A stretch of 64,000 nt of DNA from Kluyvera sp036759925 (lineage in GTDB: Bacteria; Pseudomonadota; Gammaproteobacteria; Enterobacterales; Enterobacteriaceae): NCBI RefSeq assembly GCF_036759925.1, contig NZ_JAPKIB010000004.1:124001-188000 (forward strand), in the 5' to 3' direction. The notes under the pieces are model-generated. The model saw nothing but the letters and a program-made list of their open reading frames with translations. It was not told the origin of the DNA and did no database searches. Below, piece after piece: positions 26,673-35,524 of the stretch. Numbering within the stretch: position 1 is the first letter of the stretch; the number at the start of each line of letters is the position of its first letter. A program made the translations under genes and the position numbers.

Positions 26673-27067
26673 GGTTCATCCTCCTCCAGCAGGGCGCGAT
26701 CGTTAGCCAGTTCGTGGCGGGTATGGCGCAGTAGGGTGGAACGGCGGGCTTTGCGCAGGGTCCATATGCCGCCAATCAGTGCAAGTAGCAGCAGCGTTGC
26801 CGTGGTGGCGGCCATCACGATAAGGCGATATTGCGGGTCGACTGCCCACATGATTAGCACCAGCAGGCTCATCAGGCCGAATGCGGTAAACAGCAGGGTA
26901 AGCCCGGCCATTAACAAGATCTGGATGAGGTTGGCTTTCTCCTCTTCCAGCTCAACGACCGCTAAGCGCAGCCGCGTTTCGACCATCTGAACCACGAGGG
27001 TAACAATGCGCTGGCCGATGCCGAGAATGTTCTTTCCCGGCCCCGGCGCGTGTTGAGATTGACTCAT
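26669..27067 (-). CDS. yqjE: Phage-holin-like membrane protein YqjE
   Basis: A 132-residue protein with two central membrane segments (QILLMAGLTLLFTAFGLMSL shortened: LLMAGLTLLFTAFGLM) and a charged C-terminal tail, typical of the YqjE family. The preceding motif VETRLRLAVVELEEEKANL is strongly conserved. The start at 27067 gives family length. It lies 2 bp after yqjD and overlaps yqjK by 4 bp. Membrane role unknown. Confidence 0.92.
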   Translation of the reverse strand: MSQSQHAPGPGKNILGIGQRIVTLVVQMVETRLRLAVVELEEEKANLIQILLMAGLTLLFTAFGLMSLLVLIMWAVDPQYRLIVMAATTATLLLLALIGGIWTLRKARRSTLLRHTRHELANDRALLEEDEP

Positions 27068-27069
27068 GC

Positions 27070-27375
27070 TTAGCGACGCGTCAGCAGGACGCCCAGCACC
27101 AGCCCGACAGCCGCGCCAATACCGACGCCGGTCCATGGGTTTTCACGCACGTAGCCGTCGGCTTTCGCCGCCGCTTCACGCGTTTGCTTTGTCAGCACTT
27201 CGCCCGCTTCACCCAGGCGGTCACGGCTCTCTTTGAGCGCGCTCTCTGCTTTACTGCGCAGTTTGCTCATCTCCTCTTTGGATTTGTCGGTGGAAGCATT
27301 CAGGACTTCTTCCAGGGTATCGGACAGGGCCTTCAGCTCTGCGCGTAACTGATCTGATGTCGAATCTTTAGCCAT
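27070..27375 (-). CDS. yqjD: Ribosome-associated membrane protein YqjD (DUF883)
   Basis: A 101-residue DUF883/ElaB-family protein: a long amphipathic helical N terminus, then the signature YVRENPWTGVGIGAAVGLVL and a C-terminal membrane anchor ending LLTRR. E. coli YqjD binds ribosomes at the inner membrane in stationary phase under RpoS control. AGGAGAGATAC precedes the ATG. Confidence 0.94.
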   Translation of the reverse strand: MAKDSTSDQLRAELKALSDTLEEVLNASTDKSKEEMSKLRSKAESALKESRDRLGEAGEVLTKQTREAAAKADGYVRENPWTGVGIGAAVGLVLGVLLTRR

Positions 27376-27401
27376 CGTATCTCTCCTTTAAGGATTTCCA
27401 C

Positions 27402-27770
27402 TCAATATGCGCGGGATTCCAGCGCGTTAAGTTCTTTTTTGGCTTCCTGCAGCTTATGCTCGCGTTTTGCCACTTTATCCGCATCGCCTTTCTGTTCTGC
27501 TTCCTTCAGATCCTGCTCGCGCTCGCGAACTTCGTCCTTCTGTTCCGCAATTTTTTCCTGATGATCGGCGCGAAGCTTGCTGTCAGTACAGTGTGCCTGG
27601 ACTTCGCTCAGCGCCTTTTTCAGGCCGTCGATACGGTGCTGATTGTTATGCTTCTCGGCATAGCCAATCTCGCGCTGAATGTCCTGCTCTTTTTCCTGAC
27701 AAAGTGATGTTGCTGCTGCGCTCGCACTAAGAGACGCGAGAGTCAGAGCAAGAACGATGCGGTATTTCAT
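27402..27770 (-). CDS. yqjC: Periplasmic DUF1090 protein YqjC
   Basis: A 122-residue DUF1090 protein with a Sec signal peptide (MKYRIVLALTLASLSASAAA) and a mature part that is almost all charged coiled coil with two cysteines (SLCQEKEQD and VQAHCTDSK). The start at 27770 fits E. coli YqjC exactly. First gene of the yqjCDEK unit; function unknown. Confidence 0.92.
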   Translation of the reverse strand: MKYRIVLALTLASLSASAAATSLCQEKEQDIQREIGYAEKHNNQHRIDGLKKALSEVQAHCTDSKLRADHQEKIAEQKDEVREREQDLKEAEQKGDADKVAKREHKLQEAKKELNALESRAY

Positions 27771-27917
27771 GTATGAACCTTCCATTGTGCATAGTACATC
27801 GGCATGTACTTTTTCCGGTCTGCGGATAGCGCCGTTGCGTCACCCACAATACTAAGCATAGTAACTAAAATACAAGATCACCAAAGTTGGTGAAAGTATT
27901 CGGATTCCTGGAAGTGA

Positions 27918-28298
27918 CTAACCAAATCGATGCGAGGTGTCACGAAGACGGGATAGCCAGCTTGCCGGGTCGTTATCTTCATCCTGCAGCGCAATCACGT
28001 AGACGTGCGGCAGGCTGTTATCCAGCACGCGCTTTGCCGCGGCGCTCTGTTCGCTGGATTCAAAGGTAATCAATAAGGCATCATCCTTCGGCGTGATGCT
28101 CTTAAAGCGAATGCCATTAGCATCCAGATGATGAGAAATAGAGAAGCCGTCGGGCATGCTGGCCTGATTCATTGGGCGAATGGCCAGCGTAGATTCTTCG
28201 CGTTGCAGTGCAGCCCATAGCCAAAGCATGATGCATAACATCAGCATCATGCCCAGACTCATCGCCAATCGACGTAGCAGAATGCGGTTTGCCGCCAT
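27918..28298 (-). CDS. mzrA: EnvZ/OmpR modulator MzrA
   Basis: A 126-residue bitopic inner-membrane protein: short cytoplasmic N terminus, one membrane segment (about 10-31), and a periplasmic domain with MPDGFSISHHLDANGI and FKSITPKDDALLITF. E. coli MzrA links the CpxA and EnvZ/OmpR systems by binding EnvZ. Its start is 2 bp from the yqjA stop, so the two form an operon that is CpxR-activated in E. coli. Confidence 0.93.
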   Translation of the reverse strand: MAANRILLRRLAMSLGMMLMLCIMLWLWAALQREESTLAIRPMNQASMPDGFSISHHLDANGIRFKSITPKDDALLITFESSEQSAAAKRVLDNSLPHVYVIALQDEDNDPASWLSRLRDTSHRFG

Positions 28299-28300
28299 CG

Positions 28301-28963
28301 TTAGCCTCGATTACCGTATTTCTTCTTCCACACGACCGCCAGTGAACCGATCAGGCCGACGACCAGCAGTACCACCGGCAGCAGCATCAGGCACGACATC
28401 AGCGCGTCTTCGTATTTCTGGAATACCGGGGTTTTACCCAGCAGATAGCCAAGGGTGGTCAGAATCAGTACCCACAGCAGGCCGCTCATCCAGTTGAAGA
28501 ACTGGAAGCGCGCGTTGTTCAGGCCTGAAATTCCGGCAATGGTTGGCAGCAGGGTACGCACGAACGCGATAAAGCGACCAATCAGCAGCGCAGAGAGACC
28601 GTGCTTATGAAACAGATGGTGCGCGCGCTGGTGGTAGTGGGCTGGAAGATGCGAAAGCCAGTTCTGGACGATACGGGTATTGCCCAGCCACTTGCCCTGA
28701 ATATAGCTAAGCCAGCAGCCGAGGCTGGCAGCGACGGTGAGCAGAAGGACCGTTTGCGGGAAACCCATCGCGCCTTTAGCAATCAGTACGCCGACCAGCA
28801 CCAGCAGGCTATCGCCCGGTAAAAACGCGGCCGGCAGCAAACCGTTCTCAAGGAACAGGATCATAAATAAGACAAAATAGAGCATACCGATCATGGACGG
28901 ATTAGCGAGGGTTTCAAAATCCTGGCTCCATAAGGCATTTAAGAGTTGGGTTAGTAGTTCCAT
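28301..28963 (-). CDS. yqjA: DedA-family membrane transporter YqjA
   Basis: A 220-residue DedA protein, equal to E. coli YqjA in length and nearly identical. It shows the FLENGLLPAAFLPGDSLL and GRFIAFVRTLLPTIAGISG motifs that carry residues essential in the family. YqjA supports proton motive force, alkaline growth and envelope integrity. It is the first gene of the yqjA-mzrA operon. Confidence 0.95.
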   Translation of the reverse strand: MELLTQLLNALWSQDFETLANPSMIGMLYFVLFMILFLENGLLPAAFLPGDSLLVLVGVLIAKGAMGFPQTVLLLTVAASLGCWLSYIQGKWLGNTRIVQNWLSHLPAHYHQRAHHLFHKHGLSALLIGRFIAFVRTLLPTIAGISGLNNARFQFFNWMSGLLWVLILTTLGYLLGKTPVFQKYEDALMSCLMLLPVVLLVVGLIGSLAVVWKKKYGNRG

Positions 28964-29269
28964 TCACGATTCCTGGTACATCGATTAACGTAATGCCTGA
29001 ACGCGCTGCGACGGTCTTCTCTGTATTTCTATTTTAATAGCATCGCGGTAAATACGCGCTGAACAGTCCCTGTTTTGGCAAAATAATCTACTGCTGAACA
29101 ACAAAAAGGCAAAATGCATGCAATTGTAACAAATGGCACGGTTTTTCGTCATAGAAATTGCAATTTGTTGCAGAACGATTTTGCGGTTTCGAGCGGGGAG
29201 TGGCTAGGGGATTTACAAAGGCTTACCCACGCGAAAAGTCAGGTAAGCCTTGGGGAGCGCTAAGAACGC
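28964..29269 (-). promoter_or_regulatory. Gap with yqjA promoter region and an exuR 3' hairpin
   Basis: The gap must carry the yqjA-mzrA promoter, but no CpxR box could be called with confidence. AAGGCTTACC (29218-29227) and GGTAAGCCTT (29242-29251) form a 10-bp hairpin after exuR and may end its transcript, although no long U-tract follows on the minus strand. Confidence 0.5.
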
Positions 29270-30046
29270 TTATTTGCCGCCGATAGCGACCGTATCGAGG
29301 TGAACGACCGGGTTTTCCGCAAACAGATAGCGGTCAGCATTGAACTCAAAATCATCGCTGGTTTCGTTGAACAGCATCAGCTTGGTGTTCTCCAGATGCT
29401 GCCACATGGCAATTTTTGCCGCGTGTGGATCTTTGCGAATCAGCGCTTTCAGGATCTGGTCGTGATCGTCACACCAGTTATCCACGGTGCGGGCGTCGAT
29501 ATGGTCGTGGAGTTTTTTCCAGTACGGGTTGTGCACGCGCTGGGTCCACATTTTTTCAACGATGGCCGCAAGCGCGGTGTTTTGCGTCGCCAGAGCAACC
29601 TGCACGTGGAACTGGAGATCCCACTGGGAGTCGCGGAAGCACTGCTCTTTGCGTGCATTTTCCTGGATCTCCATCAGCTTCATGATGTCCTGCTTGGTGA
29701 CCTGGGTGGCGGCGAACTCTGCGATGTTGCTCTCAATCAGCTGACGTGCCTGCAGCAGCTCAAACGGGCCGTAGTTGGCAAACTCCAGCGTTTCGTCCGG
29801 CATCTGATGGTATTTCGGCTGATTGGAAATGACGTGAATGCCGGAGCCTTTACGGACTTCAACATACCCTTCGACTTCCAGCATAATAATCGCTTCGCGA
29901 ACCACGGTGCGGCTGACGCTCTTTTCATCGGCAATAAAGCGTTCCGCAGGCAGCTTATCGCCCACAAGGTAGACGCCTTGCTCAATGCGTTCTTTTAGTT
30001 CAGCGGCCAGTTGCTGATACAAGCGACGTGAGTCGGCGATTTCCAT
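29270..30046 (-). CDS. exuR: Hexuronate regulon repressor
   Basis: A 258-residue GntR/FadR-type regulator, the E. coli ExuR length. The N-terminal winged helix contains LPAERFIADEKSVSRTVVRE and is followed by an all-helical FCD effector domain. ExuR represses exuT, uxaCA and other hexuronate genes until galacturonate or glucuronate derivatives bind. I chose ATG 30046 (MEIADSRRLYQQL); the longer frame to 30112 crosses a likely operator. Confidence 0.95.
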   Translation of the reverse strand: MEIADSRRLYQQLAAELKERIEQGVYLVGDKLPAERFIADEKSVSRTVVREAIIMLEVEGYVEVRKGSGIHVISNQPKYHQMPDETLEFANYGPFELLQARQLIESNIAEFAATQVTKQDIMKLMEIQENARKEQCFRDSQWDLQFHVQVALATQNTALAAIVEKMWTQRVHNPYWKKLHDHIDARTVDNWCDDHDQILKALIRKDPHAAKIAMWQHLENTKLMLFNETSDDFEFNADRYLFAENPVVHLDTVAIGGK

Positions 30047-30072
30047 ATGCTCTCCAGGCAGGGTACGGCAGA

Positions 30073-30092
30073 TTAAATTTGTTATACCACTT
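30073..30092 (-). promoter_or_regulatory. Putative ExuR-type operator upstream of exuR
   Basis: AAATTTGTTATACCACTT has the TGGTATAACA core seen in ExuR/UxuR operators. It sits 27-46 bp before the exuR start, consistent with autoregulation. Confidence 0.5.
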
Positions 30093-30121
30093 TTACGAGC
30101 AGCTAACCACATTATGACATG

Positions 30122-30152
30122 AAAAAAGCCGCCTGTAACAAGGCGGCTTTTG
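30122..30152. terminator. Terminator after exuT
   Basis: AAAAGCCGCCT and AGGCGGCTTTT arms with a short loop form a strong symmetrical hairpin 24 bp after the exuT stop and before the exuR promoter. Confidence 0.88.
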
Positions 30153-30175
30153 TGAAAACGGACATCCGTTACAGT

Positions 30176-31480
30176 TTAGTTTTGCGTCGCCTGCTGCGTA
30201 GGACGATTCGCGCCGGATTCACCATCGTCAGCCTGCTTATTCTGCAGCACGGTCCAGATAACCAGCGCCCCTAACAGGTCGAAGATAGCCAGTACGGCAA
30301 ACAGCGGGCTGAAGCCGATGGTATCAGCCAGCGCACCAACGACCAGTGCAAACATGGTGCTCGCCATCCACGCCGCCATCCCGGTCAGACCGTTCGCGGT
30401 AGCCACTTCGTTACGACCGAAGACGTCAGAAGAGAGCGTAATCAGCGCGCCGGACAGAGACTGGTGAGCGAAGCCACCGAGGCACAGCAGGGCGATAGCA
30501 ATGTATGGGCTGGTGAACAGACCGATCATCCCTGGGCCAATCATCAGCAGGGCGCCCATGGTGACAACCATTTTACGGGACACAATCAGGTTCACGCCAA
30601 ACCAGCGCTGGAACAGCGGCGGCAGGTAACCACCCAGTACGCAGCCTACGTCAGCGAACAGCATTGGCATCCACGCAAACATGGCGATTTCTTTCAGGTC
30701 AAAGCCATAGACTTTGAACATGAACAGTGGGATCCAGGCGTTGAAGGTACCCCATGCTGGTTCAGCCAGGAAGCGCGGCAGGGCGATACCCCAGAAGCGA
30801 CGGGTCTGAATGATCTGCCATGGAGACATTTTCTTCGCGTTGTTGGTCTGGTGCTGTGCTTCCTGACCACCAATGATGTACTCACGTTCTTCGTCAGTTA
30901 ATTTTTTCTGATCGCGTGGGTGTTTGTAGAAGATGAGCCAGGACATTGCCCAGATGAAGCTCAACGCACCGGAGATAATGAACGCCATCTGCCAGCTGTG
31001 CATCACGATAGCCCAGACCACCAGCGGTGGCGCAATCATGCCGCCGATAGACGAACCAACGTTAAAGTAACCTACCGCGATAGAACGCTCTTTCGCCGGG
31101 AACCACTCGGAGCTCGCTTTCAGACCCGCAGGTATCATTGCCGCTTCAGCCGCACCCACCGCACCACGTGCGATGGCCAGACCGCCCCAACTGCCTGCCA
31201 GCGCAGTCGCGCCGCAGAATACAGCCCAGGCAACGGCGAAGAAGGCGTAGCCGATTTTGGTACCCAGAATGTCCAGAACGTAGCCGGCAACCGGCTGCAT
31301 CACGGTGTAAGCTGCAGAGTAAGCAGCGATGATGTAAGAGTATTGCTGTGTGGAAATGTGCAGCTCAGCCATCAGAGTCGGCGCAGCTGCCGCCACGGTA
31401 TTACGTGTCAGGTAGCCCAGCACGGTGCCCATCGTCACCAGTGCGATCATGTACCAACGTAACCCTTTAATTTTACGCAT
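30176..31480 (-). CDS. exuT: Hexuronate MFS transporter
   Basis: A 434-residue MFS transporter of the ACS family with 12 membrane segments, nearly identical to E. coli ExuT through LRWYMIALVTMGTVLGYLTR and the ALSGALITLSSDVFGRNEV-type C-terminal half. It imports galacturonate and glucuronate. It is divergent from uxaCA across a 476-bp control region and has its own terminator before exuR. Confidence 0.96.
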   Translation of the reverse strand: MRKIKGLRWYMIALVTMGTVLGYLTRNTVAAAAPTLMAELHISTQQYSYIIAAYSAAYTVMQPVAGYVLDILGTKIGYAFFAVAWAVFCGATALAGSWGGLAIARGAVGAAEAAMIPAGLKASSEWFPAKERSIAVGYFNVGSSIGGMIAPPLVVWAIVMHSWQMAFIISGALSFIWAMSWLIFYKHPRDQKKLTDEEREYIIGGQEAQHQTNNAKKMSPWQIIQTRRFWGIALPRFLAEPAWGTFNAWIPLFMFKVYGFDLKEIAMFAWMPMLFADVGCVLGGYLPPLFQRWFGVNLIVSRKMVVTMGALLMIGPGMIGLFTSPYIAIALLCLGGFAHQSLSGALITLSSDVFGRNEVATANGLTGMAAWMASTMFALVVGALADTIGFSPLFAVLAIFDLLGALVIWTVLQNKQADDGESGANRPTQQATQN

Positions 31481-31707
31481 GTAAACCTCATCGTGTTGTT
31501 ATAACTGCGAGTCCTGCAGCCATCCTCCCGTGTTGCCGGAAGATGTCATTCTCGAAGGGGCTTACCGGAGTAATACTTCCCGGTACGGCCCGAACTTGCC
31601 AGTAAGTACGCGTGCTGAATTCGGTATCCGTACCGCTCAATCAGGTGTCTCTATCGACCACGTCGACTGCATTCCGTCGTTCAATGTGTTTCGACGGGGT
31701 GCAAGAT

Positions 31708-31866
31708 AACTTGTCATACAACTTTAAAAGGTGAATACCGTCACAAAAGAGGTATTTTCCGTACGGTTTAAGGGGTAGATAGGCTAGGCCAGGCGCGGCG
31801 CGGCCTGCAGAGGTGTTTCAGCATTTTTTCTGTCATTTTTTGTCAAGGTTTATTGATCTAACTCAC
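31708..31866. promoter_or_regulatory. Control region between exuT and uxaC: ExuR-like and CRP-like sites
   Basis: AACTTGTCATACAACTT (31708-31724) is a strong ExuR-type palindrome. TTGATCTAACTCAC (31853-31866) resembles a CRP site. A further GTGTGATAACTTTGACA stretch lies near 31893-31909, closer to uxaC. The 476-bp gap separates divergent genes of the same regulon; no additional gene was seen in it. Confidence 0.65.
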
Positions 31867-31956
31867 GAAAAAATCTTCGGTTGAACGAAATTGGTGTGAT
31901 AACTTTGACAGCATTACAGATAAACATCTGACCCACTCGTTGAGAGGAAGACGATA

Positions 31957-33369
31957 ATGACCCCGTTCATGACTGAAGATTTTCTGTTAGACACCGAATT
32001 TGCCCGCCGTCTGTACCACGACTACGCAAAAGATCAGCCGATTTTCGACTATCACTGCCACCTGCCGCCACAGCAGGTTGCGGAAGACTATCGTTTTAAA
32101 AACCTGTATGACATCTGGCTGAAAGGCGACCACTACAAGTGGCGCGCGATGCGTACCAATGGCGTAGCGGAACGCCTGTGCACCGGCGATGCGTCTGACC
32201 GCGAGAAGTTTGACGCGTGGGCTGCTACCGTGCCGCACACCATCGGCAACCCGTTATACCACTGGACTCACCTCGAGCTGCGTCGCCCATTCGGCATCAC
32301 CGGTAAACTGCTGTCACCGTCTACCGCTAGCGAAATCTGGGATGAGTGCAACGAGCTGCTGGCTCAGGACAAATTCTCCGCCCGCGGCATCATGAAGCAG
32401 ATGAACGTGAAAATGGTCGGTACCACCGATGACCCGATCGATTCTCTGGAACATCATGCAGCCGTCGCGAAAGACGGTTCCTTTGACGTGAAAGTGCTGC
32501 CGAGCTGGCGCCCGGATAAAGCGTTCAACATCGAACTGGCGACCTTCAACGACTACATGGCGAAACTGGGTGAAGTGTCTGACACCGATATCCGTCGCTT
32601 TGCAGACTTGCAGACTGCGCTGACCAAGCGTCTGGATCACTTCGCCGCGCACGGCTGTAAAGTGTCTGACCACGCGCTGGACGTTGTCCTGTTTGCGGAG
32701 TCTAACGAAGCGGAACTGGATAGCATCCTGGCACGCCGTCTGGCCGGTGAAACCCTGAGCGAGCACGAAGTCGCCCAGTTCAAAACCGCCGTACTGGTCT
32801 TCCTGGGCGCTGAATACGCACGTCGCGAATGGGTACAGCAGTACCACATCGGCGCGCTGCGTAATAACAACCTGCGTCAGTTCAAACTGCTGGGTGCGGA
32901 CGTCGGCTTCGACTCCATCAACGACCGCCCAATGGCGGAAGAGCTGTCTAAGCTCCTGAGCAAACAGAACGAACAGAACCTGCTGCCAAAAACCATTCTG
33001 TACTGCCTGAACCCACGCGATAACGAAGTGCTGGGCACCATGATCGGTAACTTCCAGGGTGAAGGTATGCCGGGCAAGATGCAGTTCGGTTCCGGCTGGT
33101 GGTTCAACGATCAGAAAGACGGTATGGAACGTCAGATGACTCAGCTGGCACAGCTGGGCCTGCTGAGCCGCTTCGTCGGCATGCTGACCGACAGCCGTAG
33201 CTTCCTGTCTTACACCCGTCATGAATACTTCCGTCGTATTCTTTGCCAGATGATCGGCCGTTGGGTTGCTGCGGGCGAAGCGCCTGCTGACATCCAACTG
33301 CTGGGTGAGATGGTGAAAAACATTTGCTTTAACAATGCGCGTGACTACTTCGCCATTGAACTGAACTAA
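31957..33369 (+). CDS. uxaC: Uronate isomerase
   Basis: A 470-residue amidohydrolase-fold isomerase, the E. coli UxaC length. It converts glucuronate to fructuronate and galacturonate to tagaturonate. The N terminus holds IFDYHCHLPP with the metal-type HxH, and MLTDSRSFLSYTRHEYFRR marks the C-terminal region. The ATG follows AGAGGAAGACGATA. uxaA follows 14 bp downstream. Confidence 0.97.
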   Translation: MTPFMTEDFLLDTEFARRLYHDYAKDQPIFDYHCHLPPQQVAEDYRFKNLYDIWLKGDHYKWRAMRTNGVAERLCTGDASDREKFDAWAATVPHTIGNPLYHWTHLELRRPFGITGKLLSPSTASEIWDECNELLAQDKFSARGIMKQMNVKMVGTTDDPIDSLEHHAAVAKDGSFDVKVLPSWRPDKAFNIELATFNDYMAKLGEVSDTDIRRFADLQTALTKRLDHFAAHGCKVSDHALDVVLFAESNEAELDSILARRLAGETLSEHEVAQFKTAVLVFLGAEYARREWVQQYHIGALRNNNLRQFKLLGADVGFDSINDRPMAEELSKLLSKQNEQNLLPKTILYCLNPRDNEVLGTMIGNFQGEGMPGKMQFGSGWWFNDQKDGMERQMTQLAQLGLLSRFVGMLTDSRSFLSYTRHEYFRRILCQMIGRWVAAGEAPADIQLLGEMVKNICFNNARDYFAIELN

Positions 33370-33383
33370 AGTCTGGGGTTGGT

Positions 33384-34871
33384 ATGCAATACATCAAGAT
33401 CCATGCGCTGGATAACGTCGCGGTAGCGCTCGCTGATTTGGCCGAAGGAACCGAAGTCACCGTTGATGGGCAGGTGATTACCCTGCGTCAGGCGGTCACG
33501 CGTGGCCACAAATTCGCCTTACGCGATATTGCGAAGGGTGAAAACGTCATTAAATACGGTTTACCGATTGGTCACACGCTGGTGGATGTGGCAGCGGGCG
33601 AGCATATTCATGCTCACAACACGCGCACCAATCTCAGCGATCTGGACACGTATAGCTACCAACCTGATTTCCAGGCAGAGGTTGCCCAGCCCGTCGATCG
33701 TGACGTGCAGATCTACCGCCGCGCGAACGGTGACGTGGGCGTGCGTAACGAACTCTGGATCCTGCCGACCGTGGGCTGCGTGAACGCCATGGCTCGCCAG
33801 ATGCAGAACCGTTTCCTGAAAGAGACCAACGATGCCGAAGGTATCGACGGCGTTCATCTCTTCAGCCACACCTACGGCTGTTCGCAGCTCGGCGACGATC
33901 ACATCAACACCCGCACCATGCTGCAAAACATGGTGCGTCACCCGAATGCGGGTGCGGTGCTGGTGGTTGGCCTGGGTTGTGAAAACAACCAGGTCGATGC
34001 GTTCCGCGAAACCTTAGGGGAGTTCGATCCTGAACGCGTTCACTTTATGGTCTGCCAACACCAGGAAGACGAAGTGGAAGCAGGGATCGAACATCTCCAT
34101 CAGCTGTACAGCGTGATGCGCAATGACAAACGCGAGCCGGGTAAACTGAGCGAGCTGAAGTTTGGTCTGGAGTGCGGCGGGTCTGATGGCCTGTCCGGCA
34201 TTACCGCCAACCCGATGCTGGGTCGTTTCTCCGACTACGTGATTGCCAATGGCGGCACCACCGTGCTGACCGAAGTGCCGGAAATGTTCGGTGCCGAGCA
34301 GCTGCTGATGAGCCACTGTCGTGATGAAGAGACCTTCGGCAAGCTGGTGACCATGGTCAATGACTTTAAGCAGTACTTCATTGCCCACGACCAGCCAATC
34401 TACGAGAACCCATCGCCGGGCAACAAAGCGGGTGGTATCACCACGCTGGAAGATAAATCACTGGGCTGCACGCAGAAAGCGGGCTCCAGCAAAGTGGTTG
34501 ACGTTCTGCGCTACGGTGAACGCCTGAAGACGCACGGTCTGAACCTGCTCAGCGCACCGGGTAACGATGCGGTGGCGACCAGTGCCCTGGCGGGCGCGGG
34601 CTGCCATATGGTGCTGTTCAGTACCGGTCGCGGTACCCCTTACGGTGGTTTCGTGCCGACGGTGAAAATTGCCACCAACAGCGAGCTGGCTGAGAAGAAG
34701 AAACATTGGATCGACTTCAATGCTGGCCAACTGATTCACGGTAAAGCGATGCCTCAGCTGTTGGAAGAGTTTGTTGACGTTATCGTCGACTTCGCCAACG
34801 GCAAGCAGACCTGCAACGAGCGCAATGATTTCCGCGAGCTGGCCATCTTTAAGAGTGGTGTCACGTTGTAA
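33384..34871 (+). CDS. uxaA: Altronate dehydratase
   Basis: A 495-residue UxaA-family hydro-lyase converting altronate to 2-keto-3-deoxygluconate. The SAF-type N-terminal domain (about 1-90) precedes catalytic stretches HTYGCSQLGDDH, GLECGGSDGLSG and NPSPGNKAGG. It is a distant relative of garD in this window. It is co-transcribed with uxaC; the intermediate reductase gene uxaB is not here. Confidence 0.97.
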   Translation: MQYIKIHALDNVAVALADLAEGTEVTVDGQVITLRQAVTRGHKFALRDIAKGENVIKYGLPIGHTLVDVAAGEHIHAHNTRTNLSDLDTYSYQPDFQAEVAQPVDRDVQIYRRANGDVGVRNELWILPTVGCVNAMARQMQNRFLKETNDAEGIDGVHLFSHTYGCSQLGDDHINTRTMLQNMVRHPNAGAVLVVGLGCENNQVDAFRETLGEFDPERVHFMVCQHQEDEVEAGIEHLHQLYSVMRNDKREPGKLSELKFGLECGGSDGLSGITANPMLGRFSDYVIANGGTTVLTEVPEMFGAEQLLMSHCRDEETFGKLVTMVNDFKQYFIAHDQPIYENPSPGNKAGGITTLEDKSLGCTQKAGSSKVVDVLRYGERLKTHGLNLLSAPGNDAVATSALAGAGCHMVLFSTGRGTPYGGFVPTVKIATNSELAEKKKHWIDFNAGQLIHGKAMPQLLEEFVDVIVDFANGKQTCNERNDFRELAIFKSGVTL

Positions 34872-34892
34872 TAAAAATGTGATCTGATACGA

Positions 34893-34930
34893 TAAAACGG
34901 CGTTTCATTGTGTGAAGCGCCGTTTTTTTA
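34893..34930 (+). terminator. Terminator of uxaCA
   Basis: AAAACGGCG...CGCCGTTTTTTT hairpin beginning about 20 bp after the uxaA stop, with a T7 tract. Confidence 0.88.
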
Positions 34931-34952
34931 TGCTGTTTAACAAGGATCTCTC

Positions 34953-35504
34953 ATGACGGCGTATTGGTTGGCCCAGGGCGTTGGCGTTCTGGCATTTATC
35001 ATCGGTATCACTACCTTCATCAACCGCGATGAACGGCGCTTTAAGTTTCAGCTTTCCCTCTACAGCGCCACCATTGGCGTGCACTTCTTCCTGATGGGGG
35101 CGATTCCCGCCGGGATGAGCGCTGAACTGAACGTTATCCGAACCATTATTTCGGTCTACACGCGCCGGATCTGGGTGATGTTCGTCTTTATTGCGCTGAC
35201 GCTGATTCTTGGGCTAAGCAAATTGCACCATGCTATGGAACTGTTGCCGATCGCCGGCACGGTGGCCAGTACCTGGGCGTTGTTCCGCTGTAAAGGGCTG
35301 ACGGTACGCTGCGTGATGTGGTGTTCCACGCTTTGCTGGGTTATCCATAACTTCTGGCTTGGTTCAATTGGCGGCACGATGATTGAGGGCAGCTTCCTGG
35401 TGATGAACGGCCTGAACATCATTCGCTTCTGGCGGATGCAGCGTAAGGGGATTGACCCGTTTAAGGTCGAGAAGAAGGTGCAGGAAGAGAACCCCTCCGC
35501 CTGA
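34953..35504 (+). CDS. ygjV: YgjV-family inner-membrane protein
   Basis: A 183-residue membrane protein of the YgjV family with about five or six hydrophobic segments and a charged C-terminal tail (PFKVEKKVQEENPSA). Good ribosome-binding site AAGGATCTCTC. It follows the uxaCA terminator and converges on sstT. Function unknown. Confidence 0.9.
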   Translation: MTAYWLAQGVGVLAFIIGITTFINRDERRFKFQLSLYSATIGVHFFLMGAIPAGMSAELNVIRTIISVYTRRIWVMFVFIALTLILGLSKLHHAMELLPIAGTVASTWALFRCKGLTVRCVMWCSTLCWVIHNFWLGSIGGTMIEGSFLVMNGLNIIRFWRMQRKGIDPFKVEKKVQEENPSA

Positions 35505-35524
35505 TGGCGAAGGGGATCAGAGCG